Positions 34,478-46,805 of a DNA stretch of 64,000 bases are shown here, piece after piece. The stretch is from Malania oleifera (taxonomy: Eukaryota > Streptophyta > Magnoliopsida > Santalales > Ximeniaceae): NCBI RefSeq assembly GCF_029873635.1, contig NC_080423.1:107989988-108053987 (forward strand), in the 5' to 3' direction. Position 1 is the stretch's first letter; the number at the start of each line of letters is the position of its first letter. The notes under the pieces are model-generated. The model saw only the letters and a program-made list of their open reading frames with translations, was not told the origin of the DNA and did not search any database. The translations under genes and the position numbers were made by a program.

Positions 34478-37400
34478 ATGGCGCCCCACGAACTCCGCCG
34501 CCCGTTCAAACGCCCGGCTTTCTCCGACCAGCATAAGCGTCGGGAGCTTTCACTTCTCCGGCAGGCGCAGAACCGCCGCGACGCCCATCACCACGCTCGC
34601 TGCCTCGCGTCCTCGGTTCTCTCTCTCCATGCCCACACCCCTGACCCCATCGCCTCCGACCCACAAGCCCCGCCCGACATCGAACTCGCCCCCGAGCCCG
34701 AACCTGAACCTGAACCTGAACCTGAACCCGAACAATGCTCCGGCGAAATCGATGTTCGTTGGGCGTCGAAGCTCAGAGGCCCCGAAGCTCGTCGATGGTT
34801 CGCCAGACAACTCATGCTTCCCGAGTGGATGATCGATGTCCCAGATGGATTGAATGACGACTGGTTTTTTATTCTCCGCCATTTCTATATATCTTTGATT
34901 GCTCAATCTTTGTTTTCAGTGTTTTTTTCTTTTCCAGTAGAAAGATTAGGCGCAACTGCTGCAAACGGGAGTATAAATTTAGGGCCTTCCGCCCCGCCCC
35001 CTAAAAAATGCTGCTTGGATCAGGAGACTGTAGTTCGCATGGATTAGGGTTTTTTGTTTGCTTCTTTTTTTTTCCCCTGGACAAGTTAGAGCAGCGAACT
35101 TTAGAAATTAGTTATTTTGGACTACAAAGGGCTAGCTTAATGTTTAAACCAAATTTTCAAAAGGCTCAATCGAGGTTCGCAAGGCAAGGCATGCCTGAAA
35201 CGCCTTGAGGCTGAATCTAAAATAACAAATTTCAAGAAGTGCTAAGGCTTACGGATGGGCTTGTCATTGAAGAGAAGTGTGTGGTTTTTTAGAGAGCAAG
35301 AAATCTGAATACAAATGAAAGACAAATCACCAACACTCTGTTCTTATAATCCATTTAGTTTTTGACATGGCTGCTTGCCAATCATTTTCTATCTACTTGT
35401 TATAACAGTGAATATGCTTTGCTATGGCTTAGTTCAGCTGTTGGCATGAATGACTTCTCACATTCTTGATGTGTGTCTTGAGAAAGCCTTTACATTCTCA
35501 CATTTCCAAATGTTAGATCACATTGTTAATTTTCAAGAGTTTCTCATAAAATTTAGACATTAGTGATTGATGAACTCATTAAGAGTATTCATAACGAGAT
35601 CTCATGGCGTATGTTGTTTGCAGATGATATTATGTTAATTGATGGAAGTAGGAGCTAAGTAGAATCTAAGTTAGAATTATGGAGGGGAGTTTTAAAGTCT
35701 AGATGTTTTAGGAATAGGATTAGTAGAAATATATGAAATATAATTCATCTATGGTAGGAGGAATATCGGAGAAAAGATTAGATTTGATGGTCAAAAAATT
35801 AATAGCACTAGTTGATTTCAATACATCGAATCTATTATGCGATTGGAAATAGAAACCCGAAAGTATGTAATACGTAGAGTTAAAACTAGTTGGGTAAAAT
35901 GGAAGAGTGTTTCGAGCATGTTATATGATCATAAAATACCCTTAAAATTAAAAATAAAATTTTATATAAAAGCTATAAGACCAATCATTCTATATGTATC
36001 AGAATGTTGGGCAACTAAGCGACAACATATCCAAAAAGTAAAAGTTGCCAAAATGTGAGTGCAAAGGTGGATGAGTGGTAAATATTAAATTATAAATTCC
36101 AAACATATTAATAAATTAGGTATAGCACCACTAGAATATAAGATAAGGTAGGGGCAACTTAGATAGTTTGGACATATGAAACATGGGTCAATAGTGCACC
36201 ATTGAGGAATAGAGAGCTGGTTACTATTATTGGTAGTAGAAGGGGTAGGGTTATACTTAAAATGACATGGAATGAGATAGTGAGAAGGATTTAATAGCTC
36301 CTAAGCTTTCCAAGAAAAATGCCCTCGATCGTGTGAATTGGTGGAAAATGATTCGTATAGCCAACTCCACCTAGTGGAACTTAAGGCTTGGTTTGTTGTT
36401 GTTGTACTCAGGCTTAAATCCATTGGATTTTGAAGAACTGTAAAGCATTCCTGGATTTTTGTATAATGCATTTTAAATTTTGAAAATGCAATTGCTTCAA
36501 TGTGATCTGAGAAAGGTTTTATGCTCTCATGTGCCTAATGTCAGATAACATTGCTAATTTGAAAGAGATTATGCTAGATTAATTTAGATTTTACAGGTTC
36601 ATGGATCTATAGAGTTCTGTAAAAGTGTAAAACATGCCTGCGAATGCATTTTAAATTTTTGAATATGCCATTCATTCGATGTGATTGGAGAGAGGTTTTA
36701 TGTTGTGTTGCTATGTTTTAGGTATGTATTTGCAAGGCCTGCTGGAAAACGATGTTTTGTTGTTTCTTCTAATGGAACAACAGTCAGTAGACTACGAAAT
36801 GGTTCTGTGTTGCATCATTTTCCATCTGCTCTGCCCAATGGGGCCAGGACCAGAGACAACTCTGGTTCTGCACAGTCATATTGTATACTGGATTGCATAT
36901 TTCATGAGGTAACTTCCCTCCCCACCACCCAGAAATGAAGAAGAAAAGGGAAAGAATCAAAACAATCTAAGAAGGTTGGAATGCTGGTTCATTTTTTGCT
37001 GATATGTAAGGCAGTTGCTTGTTGCAGTTGGATCAAACTTACTATGTAATTGACATGGTTTGCTGGCGGGGATACTCTCTATATGACTGCACTGCTGAAT
37101 TCAGATTTTTCTGGTTAAACTCCAAGCTTGCAGAGACTGGGGCTTGCAACCCGCCATCACAATACCACAGGTACAGATTCAGTCTGGTCCCCACATACAA
37201 CAGTGACCTGAGTGGTTTATATGCAGCGTATACAGGCACAGTGCCTTACATCAAGGATGGGCTATTATTTTATAACAAGTAAGTTCTCTCAAGAAAAGAT
37301 AGTTATTTGTGAACATCAAAACTCAAAAAGTTCAAAGAATATTCATTTAGCTTTCACTTTACAGGATTTTTGAGTTATACTTTTATGTTTATATTCCCAT

Positions 37401-40400
37401 ATGAAAATTTTCATATTTCTGATTGTTTATTTGGAAATATGCCTCCAATTTTGTTGCCATAAACGTCTTCATTAACGATGTGTTGTGAAGCACTTCTTAT
37501 TGTGTGCTTGATTTTTGTCCAAACATGGTACAGTATGGACAAAGTGACCATTCACCCAAATCACACTGCTCCAAATAATTGGTATTATGTCACTCAGGAA
37601 AACTTGTACCCTCCTGGTTTTTAATCTTGTTTTCAAACGGGAAAAATCATTAGTATAATTTCTAAAAAGTTATGCCTTATAGATTCTTGATATTTTACCC
37701 ATCCATTTTTATAACTCTTATCCCATCCATTTTTATAACTCTTACAGTAGGTTTGTCGTATGTCTCAGTCATCAATATCAGTTTAATTAATCATTCAACA
37801 AGGCATCTCTTTAGGAGATTTTAAGGACGTTGGAGGATTATTCAATGCTTGCAGGTGATACCACCTGCAAGCATAGACTTGGAGAAACAATCTTGCCATT
37901 TCAAAAGGAAGTGTTCTTTCCATTACATCTCTTAATAGCAGGACATTAGCCACTGGCGATAGGATCTAACAACAAAGCAGCGAATAAATTAAAGAGAAAC
38001 ACAAGCATAGAAAAACTTGGTCTTTGGTTCTGCGCATTTCTCCATGGAGGAGAGAGATACAAGTTTCCATCTTTACCAGAAAATTTTGAGTATTAACAAT
38101 TCTAAGTTTGGTTGTATTTGTTAATTTTGGTCTGAATACCCTTTCCATCGGGTTTGCTTTTATTATATATAGAAGAGATTTACATAGTTGTCACCACATT
38201 TTCAGCGCTTAAATGTTGCCAGATTTTCAGCATTATTTACAGCCTAATTTTCTGCTAAATACAATCTAAATATAGACTAAAATATTTCAACTAAATTATT
38301 TACAGCCTAATTATCCTAAATTATCTTTGTAACTTCCCCCCTCCAATTGATGCTGGTAGATCAAGAAGCATCAATTTGCCAACCAAGAACTGATGTCGGT
38401 GCCAAGAAAGAGCTTTAGTGAATATGTCTGTAGTTTGACGTTTGGTGGAAATGCGAGGAAGAGTAATCACTTGTTTGTCAAAGGATTCACATATTGAATG
38501 GCAATCGACTTCGATATGTTTCTTACGCTCATGGAAGATAGGATTAGCGGCGATCTGAATAACACTGGTATTATCAGCATGAAGAGGAGTGGAATGAAGC
38601 TGAGAAAAACCAAGTTCACCCAATAACCCACGAAGCCATTTGATCTCAGAGCATGCGGAAGACATAGCACGATACTCAGACTCAGTGGAGGACTTGGAAA
38701 CTCTATCTTGCTTCTTACTCTTCGAAGAAATGAGTGCATTGCCTAAGAAACATGCACCAGCCAGTAACAGAGCAATGAGTATCCGCACATCCGGCCTAAT
38801 CAACACCAGTACACCCCACCAATTGTAAGGAAGATTCCTTAGGAAAGAACAACCCGCATGTAGAGGTGCCCTTTAGATATCAGATAATGCGGCAAACAGT
38901 GGCTAAACGAAGATGTCGGGGAGCCTGCATAAATTGATTGACTAGCTGCACAGGATGAGTAATCATTAAGTAGTTCAAACTCCCAACAAGTTGCTGATAC
39001 AAGGATGGATCTGATAGAAGTTTGCCTTCCTCTTGATGAAGCTTAAGATTTACCTCCAAGAGAGTAAGAACAGAGTTACCCAATTGGAGACCAACCAATG
39101 AAATCACTTCGTGCATGTATTTGTGCTGGTGTAACAACATACCGGTCAAAGTAAGTTGCACCTCAAGGCCAAGAAAGTACTACAGGGGACCAAGATCTTT
39201 CATGTGAAAAGAGGCTTTGAGATGCTGTTGTAATTTCTTAATTAACTCAGTATCAAAGCCAGTAATCACAATGTCATGAACATATACTAGAAGCAATACA
39301 ATTCCTCCAGAAGCCTTGCGAAGAAAAAGAGAGGAATCAAACTGACTCTGTGTACAATGAAAAGCAAGCAAGGTAGAGTGAAATTTATCAAACCATGCAT
39401 GCGGAGCCTGTTTAAGCCCATACAAGGATTGGCGTAGCCAACAAACCTCTGAGGAACGTGTAGCAAACATGTCAAAAGGTGGAGACATATAGATTTCTTC
39501 CTTCAAATCCTCATGTAGAAAAGCATTCTTCACATCCACCGGCTGGAGAGACCACCCTTGTGATGTAGCAAGTGCCAAGATAGTCCGCATAGTAGTCATT
39601 TTGGAAATAGGTGCAAAGGTCTCTTCATAATCAACACCATACTTTTGCCAGTTCCCAAGAGCCTCGAGATGGGTCTTATATTTGTCCAGTGACCCATCAA
39701 ACCGAAACTTGACTGAGTACACTCATTTACAGCCAATAGGTTTGACACCAGAGGGACAAGTCACAAGATCCCAAGTATGATTATCTTGAAGAGCTTGGAT
39801 TTCTTCTTGCATGGCTTGCTGCCAACATGCTTGGGCGGCTGCCTGTGAGGAACAAAAAGAGTGTCGGGAGTGGCAATAAGTGAGGTATGAGGAAAGCCAT
39901 ACTTATTCGGTGGATGTGCATGGAGGTGGAGTGCTGAGGAACCGCAGAATCAAATGACGAATCAGTGTTTGGAAGGGGCATTGAAGAAGGAGGAGGACGT
40001 CGATGATACACCACACTTGGTTTAAATCACTCAATAGAAGAAGACACATCATCAAAAGTGGGAAGAAGAGTAATAAGAGTATAAAAAATAACCTTAGACT
40101 AAAAGAAATATTGATTTTCAAAGAAAATACATTCCGGTAGATCCAAAATTTGTTTGCATAAGCATCATAACAAACAAATCCTTTCTAAGTAGGATTGTAT
40201 CCCATAAAGGCACGCGTGACAGACTGAGCAGCAAGCTTGTGACGCTCAACAGGTGGTAGATAAACAACACAAACACACCCAAAAGCATGAAAGAATTGAT
40301 ACTCAGGAGATATGCCAAATAATCGAAAATAGGGAGTATCATAATTTAGAGTGGCAGTATGCAAACGATTGATCAAATAGATAGCAATAGATAAAGCTTC

Positions 40401-43400
40401 TATCCAAAACTTAGAGGTACAGAAGAATCAATCAATAAATTACGAACGACGACTAAGAGATGACGATTCTTACGCTCAACGACTCCATTTTGTTTAGGGG
40501 TATAAGGACAAGAACACTGGGAAATGATCCCCTTTTGCTAAAGAAAAGTCTAAAAAGAATGAGACGTGTGCTTCCCCCCCCTTCTTCTGAGTCGGAGCGT
40601 AAAGTTTTGATACAAGTACTAAATTATGTCTCGATAAACGCAACAAATTTTTGAAAGACAGAAAACAAGTTAGCTTTAGAGCTGAGAAAATATATCCAAG
40701 TGAATCAACTATAATCATATATAAACGTCGCAAAATAATGATACTGACCATGAGAAATAATAGGATTCACACCCCAAACATCAGTATGCACAATCTCAAA
40801 GTAATTAGAAGCACGACTACCATGCGCAAGAAAAGGTAAGGTTTTACTTTTACCAAGGCGACAAGTAGCACAGTCAAAAGATACAGGAGAAGAAGGAAAG
40901 GAATCTTTATTGCCCAAAAAGCGATGTTTCATAAGATGAGCCAAGACAACAGAATTAGGATGACCTAATTTCTAATGCCAGAATTCATTATTATTGGCAG
41001 TAGCCGTACAACCAAGAGAAACAACATTAGGAATAGAAAACTGTAAAGGAAATAAACGTCCCACTTTAGGCCCCTTTACGATCACCATCCCCGATACCTG
41101 ATCCTGCACAAGACAACCACCATGAGAAAATGAACATCACAATTACTATCTACCAATTGTCCAACAAAAATCAAATTGGTAGACAATCTAGGAGAGACAA
41201 AACATCGCGAAATGAGGAGCCCAAATTACCAACAGCAATAATTGGAAGAGTACTGCCATCAGCAATCTGAATATTTTGCGTGTCTCTATACTTACGAACA
41301 TCATGGAGACCCGTCATATTATTAGTCATATGATTAGAAGCACCCGAATCAATAATCCAAGAAGTTGAGTTAGTAGTCATACCTTGCAGGCCTAAGGCCG
41401 TAAAAGCAGACACAATCATCTGTTGGACCATTGCTGATTTGAGAACATACGAATCAGAGCTTACAGTGGGTGGCGCAAAAGGAGAAGAAGAAGAAGAAGA
41501 GGACTGAACAGCAGCCTGAAAAGCTTGGAATTGGTGATTTTGTGGCCGCACTCAACAGTCTTTGATGATATGGCCTTCTTTCTTGTAGTAGTTACAAACT
41601 TTCTTAGGACAGTTGCGAGCAATATGACCAAACTCCTTGCAACTGAAACACTGCAACTTGTTCCTCCCTCTCCCTTGTGCTGCATATGCTACATTCACAG
41701 CCTCAAAAAATAACTTCTCAGAAGTCATACCCATTTGCGTGGATAACCGTTGTTTTTCATGCAATAAATCTCCCAAATAAATATTCAAAGAAGGAACCAA
41801 ATTATGGTTCAATAAACTGGCTTGAACAGACTCAAATTCAGGTCGAAGTTTCATTAAAAACTGATTACGTTGACTCTTAGCATGAACCGCTTGAAGAGCC
41901 GCGAGTGCCGTAGGGGGAACCTTAGCATGAACGATACCAAAAGACTCGCTCCAAAGATTAATAAAACCAGAATAAAATTGTTCAATAGGTAAATTAGCTT
42001 GACAGTAATTACTAATTTCCAACTTCAATTGGCACTTTTGAGCACTGTGATCTTGGTAGTAAATACGGTGGAGATAATCCCACATAACCTAAGCCATAGT
42101 AAAACAGCAAAGATTGGTCACAAGGTGAGACTCAATCGTCCCCAATAGCCAAAGAGATCGCCTTAGCATCCTTGACCTCCCATTGTGCAATTTCCTTTTC
42201 ATCATTGGGAACTTGAGTAAGACTATCAATATGATTTGACAATTCATTCCCGTTCAAGAACATTTTAAATTGGAATTCTCACGTCGGGAAATTATTTCTC
42301 ATAAATCGAACAATAATCTTTTCAATAGACATGATGAAAGGCACTAAAAAATAAAAATAATCCCAAGCAGTCAACCAAATAAACAGCAAGCCTAACTCAA
42401 ATCAGGTCCAAATCATAATAATAAGTCCACAGACACAACTAGATTACAAAATCCCAGCCGAAATAAAAAGCCCAGATCAAACACGGAAGCCTAACAATTA
42501 TTTCTCATAAATCGAACAATAATCTTTTCAATAGACATGATGAAAGGCACTAAAAAATAAAAATAATCCCAAGCAGTCAACCAAATAAACAGCAAGCCTA
42601 ACTCAAATCAGGTCCAAATCATAATAATAAGTCCACAGACACAACTAGATTACAAAATCCCAGCCGAAATAAAAAGCCCAGATCAAACACGGAAGCCTAA
42701 CTTGAAATACCTGCCCTGTGTGAAAAACAACACAGCAGAGGAAGAAACATGTCGATCACACCAGGAGGAGTTGAAGCTGCTGACCACCACAGAAACTGCC
42801 GACAGCCACAAAGATGCCCAGCCACAATGTATACAATCTAAATATAAACTAAAATATTTCTACTAAATTATTTACAGCCTAATTATCCTAAATTATCTCC
42901 ATAACAGTATTCAGTCTGAAAACAAACTTGAGCAAATAGCTAATTCTCCCTTGGGGAGATTTCCTCCGAAAGGGCTTGTTGACCTAGGTGTGATAGCAAT
43001 CAGCCTGCATAGTGGAGACCCAAAGTATAGGTCAAATCACTGTCGAAACATGACACTTGGGCTTATATAATTCAAGGAATTGGAATAGCACTCTCACCAT
43101 TGATTGTAGCTTTTGGTGCAGCAGCAAGCTTTCAGTCTACAAGTGGTATCAAAGTCAAGGCCATAGATTTGATTCCAAGTGCTAGCAACAGTTGATGGAG
43201 GGGACAACATTGGCCAAAGCATGGTAGCAATCAACTCATATGGCAGAGGCTTTGGGAATGGGTCAAGTCACACTCAAGTGTGAGGCTTGGGCTGCTTTAA
43301 TTTAAGGGTTTTGTGACAGGCCCACATTGGTTGTGTATTAAGGAAATCCTAATCTTATGATACGAGGATGGTTTGGGTTCCAAGGCATTCCAACTATGTC

Positions 43401-46400
43401 AGGCTCCTTTTATAGGACAATATCTCACCGTAGATGGGCCCAAGACCATGACATTTGGTATTAGAGCCACCCTGGGGATACTATCATATGAGACCTGCAC
43501 AGAAGTACTCTAACGAGAGTGTCTGAGATTCAATAGGAAAGAATGTCAGAGTCCCACATCGGGGTGTGTATTAGGGAAATATTGGGTTTATAAGACTTTG
43601 GGCTCCAACTACGTGAGGTGCCTTTTATAGGACAATACCTTACGGGAGATGGGCCTGAGATCTTGATAGGTTTTGAGTAGCACTCTTACAATCACCTATA
43701 GCTCTGGCGCAGCAGCAAGCTCTCAAGAGGACTTTGGCGTATCAATCTCAAAAATGCCCCCTTTTGTAGGATCTCTCAAAGCCCACAAAATTATCGGATG
43801 CTAGATATCTAACTCAACATAGGGAGTGTGAAAGCTAGCACCTTTCTAGAGTTAATGTTCAGAGCTGAGAGCTTTCAAAATTCAATATGCAAGCTTGCCT
43901 CTATTCAACATACCATGTGCGTAACCTGCATGCTTCTTTACCATGTGCTTACATAATTTCTGTTCATTCACTCATTCTTCACTGAATTAATGAACATTAT
44001 AAAGGCTTGTAGTTTTAGGGAAAAATAATAATATCTTTTATCTATCCCTTATGAATTTAACTTCTCGAGATTCACCGTTAATGATGTCTTAGTTCCTAAT
44101 TCTGTTTGCCTACTTTTTTCTCAGGCATGCTCATTACCAATTGGGAAATACACCACTAGCTTTGGTCTGGAAGGACGAAAACTGCAGTCAATATGTAATT
44201 GACACAGATGGTAAGGGACAAGTGCCAAGTGAACAACAGGTACATTGAATTGCATGTCTTGCTTAAATAAACTGTTTTATGATTTATTATCTTCAGAAAA
44301 TAAGTTCTCAGTTTAAATAGCATTTTATTATGTTATTTCTCTTTAATTATGAATCTTAGACGTAGCATTTTTTGGTGAGCTGTTTCAAATGAAATGGTTG
44401 ACAAAATGTGAATTGCCAATTCATTTTTTGCTCTATAGCCGCCTCTTGATGAGCTGCTTTTAGCAATTCTTTCCCGTCCTGTTAGCCAGTGTGTGGATTG
44501 TAATGCTGCAGATGAAAAATGGGGTGGGGAAAGGATTAGACCATGTCTTAGACTTAATCAATCAGAAGCATGCTTCTTCCAACCTTTTCTCATTACTATA
44601 TGCTGAAAGCCATGTAAATAGTGCTGGTAAATTTTGAATGCGATAACCTTATGGTTCCTTTGCAGTAATTGACCATAAGCACAACCACACAAATATTTTT
44701 CAAAATATTGTGATTGTCTAAAGCATATTTGCTTGATCAGGTGGTTTTGGAGCTACAAGTTGATGGAAAACTGACTACATCAGATGACCCTCCTGTTGTG
44801 TTTGGATGCTTGGATGGGGATTTCATACAAAAGGTTTGGTTCAATGCAAACTTTAATGTAAATTCCAATGCCAACCAGGTCTATGATCTTGCTTTCTATC
44901 AAGTAAATGAATTTCTGCACCTAGTAAATAAAATGCCCCCATCAACCAGGTGTATAATCTAGCAACCATTGCTTTCTCTTGAGCAAATGCCTGTCTGCAG
45001 CTAATAAATGTCTCTGCAATTTGCATCTTTCTTTATGGTCCTACATGTTCATTTTATAAGGCAGAGCTTTTAGTTGAAATTCCTGTATCAAAAAACATAT
45101 GCATAAAATGCATTAGCATTTTGAGACCATGATATGCTTGCATTAAAATTTCATATGGCACTTGATTCAAATGTTAGAATTAAATAAGAATCTTATTTTG
45201 AAAAACTTGTTCAATAAAAAACTGGAATTGTTTGCATCTATTATGTGTCCTTATCAAGATGCCTTCAATGATTTAAAACTCAAAACTGATCATTGATCGG
45301 TAAAGGGAGTTGGTCTGGGTTGCTTTGCTCATGGTCTGCGGTACAGTTATAATGAAGTCCCATAAAGTCATATCAGAAAGATAATTATGGAATTTTTTGC
45401 ATATAGGATTTCCAACCTATGCATAAGTGTTAGATTACCACTTTACCTAGTTAGGTTGTGGGCCAACAATGTATATCAAGCTTTAACACTCTCACGCACG
45501 TGCAGCCCGACAACACATGGAGAGATGAACATTTGATAAATAACACCCTTGATAAAAAATACAATAATTTTTTTTTAACAACACATGATAAATGCGGGCA
45601 ACAAGACAAACCCAGGGCCTCCTGGTAACCAACTAACACCATGTTAGATTACCACTTTACCTAAAAGCTTAAGCTGCTAGTTTGTGGGCTGATAATGTAT
45701 ATCAAGCTTTAATAATAAGATAAAAGAAAATTTTAAAAACTGTGAATAGAGGATTGAGTTAGTAAGTTACGAACACAGAACCATAGCAATAATAATAACA
45801 ATAACAATAACAAGAAGAAAAAGAAGATAAACAACAACAAAAACAATAATGACAACACCATCAACAACAAGAGTAACAATAATAATAAAAATAAGAATAA
45901 CAATAATAATAACAACAATAACCCGCTAGGGTCAGCTCAGTGGAAGGGCAAATGATGGTTGGAAGAGGTCCTGCACTCACGCGTGCACTCGGGTTTTTGG
46001 GGGGGGGGGGGGGGGGGGGGGTTTGGTTTTTCTTGCTCATTGCTTTGTTTTTAGTAATACCAATATCTGTAATATTTACATCTTTTTCCTCAAATTTTCA
46101 GTCTGGTCTGCATTTGGGAAGTCTTATACGTTTTGGTGTGAAGGAAGATGGATTGCATTTTGTAGATGGCAAGCTTGAGAAGGCTGATTTACATTACCTA
46201 GGTAAATCAAATCGAGCACGTGCTTTTGCTGATAGCTACTCTAAGGTTTGTAGCTACTATGGGTTACACAATTACGTTTAATTCTTGTTCTCTATATATA
46301 CTAAAATGGGTTACCCAATTACGTTTAATTCTTGTTCTCTATAAATACTAAAAAACGCTCCATGATTCGTGAAAACATGCCATGTTTTGGCAGTTTAGCT

Positions 46401-46805
46401 TCTGGAACCCATTCCTTGTTATGGCAGTTTGACAATTTGCCATCTATCCTATGTCACAGGTTCCTGTTGTGACCTGGCTACCTTGTGCCATAAAAATCTT
46501 ATGGTCTGGCTGCCTTGTGCTATAAAAAAACAAACTTAAAAAAAAAAAGGAAAGTGGGGTTGGGGTTTGGGGATTATGTGTACTTTGGGTTGGAACTTTG
46601 TGCCGTCACTCAATCTTGCAGGATATTATTATTATTCAAGTGCTTATGGATTACATACCTTGTTTGAATTTGATTTCAGGTTATGTTCCAGCATACAGTT
46701 CGGCATTCTCCTTTAAGAATAGATGATTTGGTAGCGTCCATTACCTCATCTGGTGATCAGGAGAAAGAAATTAAAGAAGCCGGTGATATTGAGATGGCTG
46801 GTTGA
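34478..46805 (+). CDS. SNUPN: Snurportin-1 (m3G-cap snRNP nuclear import adaptor), seven exons
   Basis: Exons: 34478-34863, 36722-36908, 37028-37278, 44125-44239, 44741-44833, 46102-46245, 46680-46805. All introns are GT-AG, the phases agree, and the product is 433 aa. The ATG starts MAPHELRRPFKRPA, and residues 1-65 form the basic importin-beta-binding region. LMLPEWMIDVPDGLNDDW opens the cap-binding domain, which continues with YVFARPAGKRCFVVSS, YCILDCIFHE, LDQTYYVIDMVCWRGYSLYD and FRFFWLNSKL. PLALVW places Trp290 where human SPN1 has the cap-stacking Trp276. C-terminal pieces are VFGCLDGDFIQK and SGLHLGSLIRFGVKEDG. It would carry m3G-capped spliceosomal snRNPs into the nucleus with importin beta. 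The 6.8-kb third intron holds a copia insertion and intron 1 an RTE remnant; the coding sequence looks intact. Length is close to plant relatives. Confidence 0.93.
34687..34733 (+). repeat. (GAACCT)n repeat coding (Pro-Glu)n in snurportin
   Basis: Six or seven GAACCT/GAACCC/GAGCCC hexamers in exon 1 encode an alternating Pro-Glu tract at about residues 70-85, between the importin-beta-binding region and the cap-binding domain. The frame is kept, so copy number can vary without breaking the gene. Confidence 0.9.
35590..36410 (+). mobile_element. RTE-type LINE remnant in snurportin intron 1
   Basis: Contains the reverse-transcriptase catalytic text LFADDIMLIDGS near 35620. The RTE C-terminal segment follows, with SWVKWKSVSSMLYDHKIPLK and ILYVSECWATKRQHIQK (about 35880-36040). 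It ends in the RTE tail motif LDRVNWWKMI and TTAAGGCTTGGTTTGTTGTT near 36395. Stops and frame changes are frequent, so it is an old 5'-truncated copy. It lies in the sense orientation relative to the host gene, between exon 1 and exon 2, and leaves the splice sites alone. Confidence 0.8.
38119..38334 (-). repeat. 3' LTR of the intronic copia element
   Basis: Bounded by TGTTAATTTT on the left, next to the GTATT target copy, and by the purine-rich tract that ends the internal region on the right. It contains two tandem-like TTTACAGCCTAATT words. The 5' LTR partner is a short remnant at about 42832-42906. Confidence 0.7.
42291..42702 (-). repeat. 206-bp tandem duplication in the copia leader
   Basis: The segment starting ATTATTTCTCATAAATCGAA at 42291 is repeated without visible change at 42497, ending ...CACGGAAGCCTAAC. 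The near identity suggests a recent duplication compared with the divergence of the LTRs. Confidence 0.9.
43100..43760 (+). repeat. TRIM-like direct repeats in snurportin intron 3
   Basis: Two diverged copies (about 43313-43470 and 43548-43690) share CCCACAT(T/C)GG..GTGTATTA(A/G)GGAAAT, CCTTTTATAGGACAATA and GA(G)ATGGGCC. The first ends with TTTGGTATTAGAGCCACC, which resembles an LTR end followed by an initiator-Met primer-binding site. GGTGCAGCAGCAAGCT (43116) and GGCGCAGCAGCAAGCT (43706) also pair. I regard it as a small non-coding LTR-type element; boundaries are not fixed. Confidence 0.5.
45429..45715 (+). repeat. Repeat pair in snurportin intron 5
   Basis: TTAGATTACCACTTTACCTA...GTGGGC..A.AATGTATATCAAGCTTTAA occurs at 45429-45487 and again at 45643-45711. 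Text between them (GGGCCTCCTGGTAACCAACT) resembles sequence next to plant copia LTRs. It is a small old insertion with unclear boundaries. Confidence 0.55.
45786..45925 (+). repeat. (AAC/AAT/AAG)n simple repeat
   Basis: A run of AAT, AAC and AAG triplets in snurportin intron 5. It produces a poly-Leu open frame on the opposite strand that is not a gene. Confidence 0.9.
45999..46021 (+). repeat. 23-base G homopolymer
   Basis: An uninterrupted G run in snurportin intron 5, about 80 bases before the exon 6 acceptor. The recorded length may be unreliable. It could form a G-quadruplex. Confidence 0.85.

Larger units (their letters stand above)
38119..42906 (-). mobile_element. Ty1/copia retrotransposon in snurportin intron 3, antisense, broken
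   Basis: The 4788-bp element is flanked by GTATT at 38114-38118 and 42907-42911. On the minus strand the parts are in copia order: gag with a CX2CX4HX4C zinc knuckle (about 42085-41552), protease with WIIDSGASNHMT (about 41551-41171), integrase (about 40950-40120), reverse transcriptase with VDVKNAFLHEDL and YGLKQAPHAWF (39722-39180) and RNase H with SKSSTESEYRAMSSACSEI (38806-38321). LTRs are short (about 216 bp at the 3' end; the 5' LTR is only a remnant). It has several breaks and is not active. The shared 74 bases of the two LTRs differ at about five places, so it is moderately old. Size and short LTRs recall the Ale/Retrofit lineage, but I did not assign it firmly. Confidence 0.88.

Noticed and set aside
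37535-37625. Possible extra snurportin exon in intron 3
   Set aside because: The stretch has a coding-like look, but exons 3 and 4 join in correct phase without it and it does not resemble the cap-binding domain.
45940-46281. 113-codon frame starting upstream of snurportin exon 6
   Set aside because: The first half reads through the G homopolymer; only 46102-46245 is a real exon with splice sites in phase.
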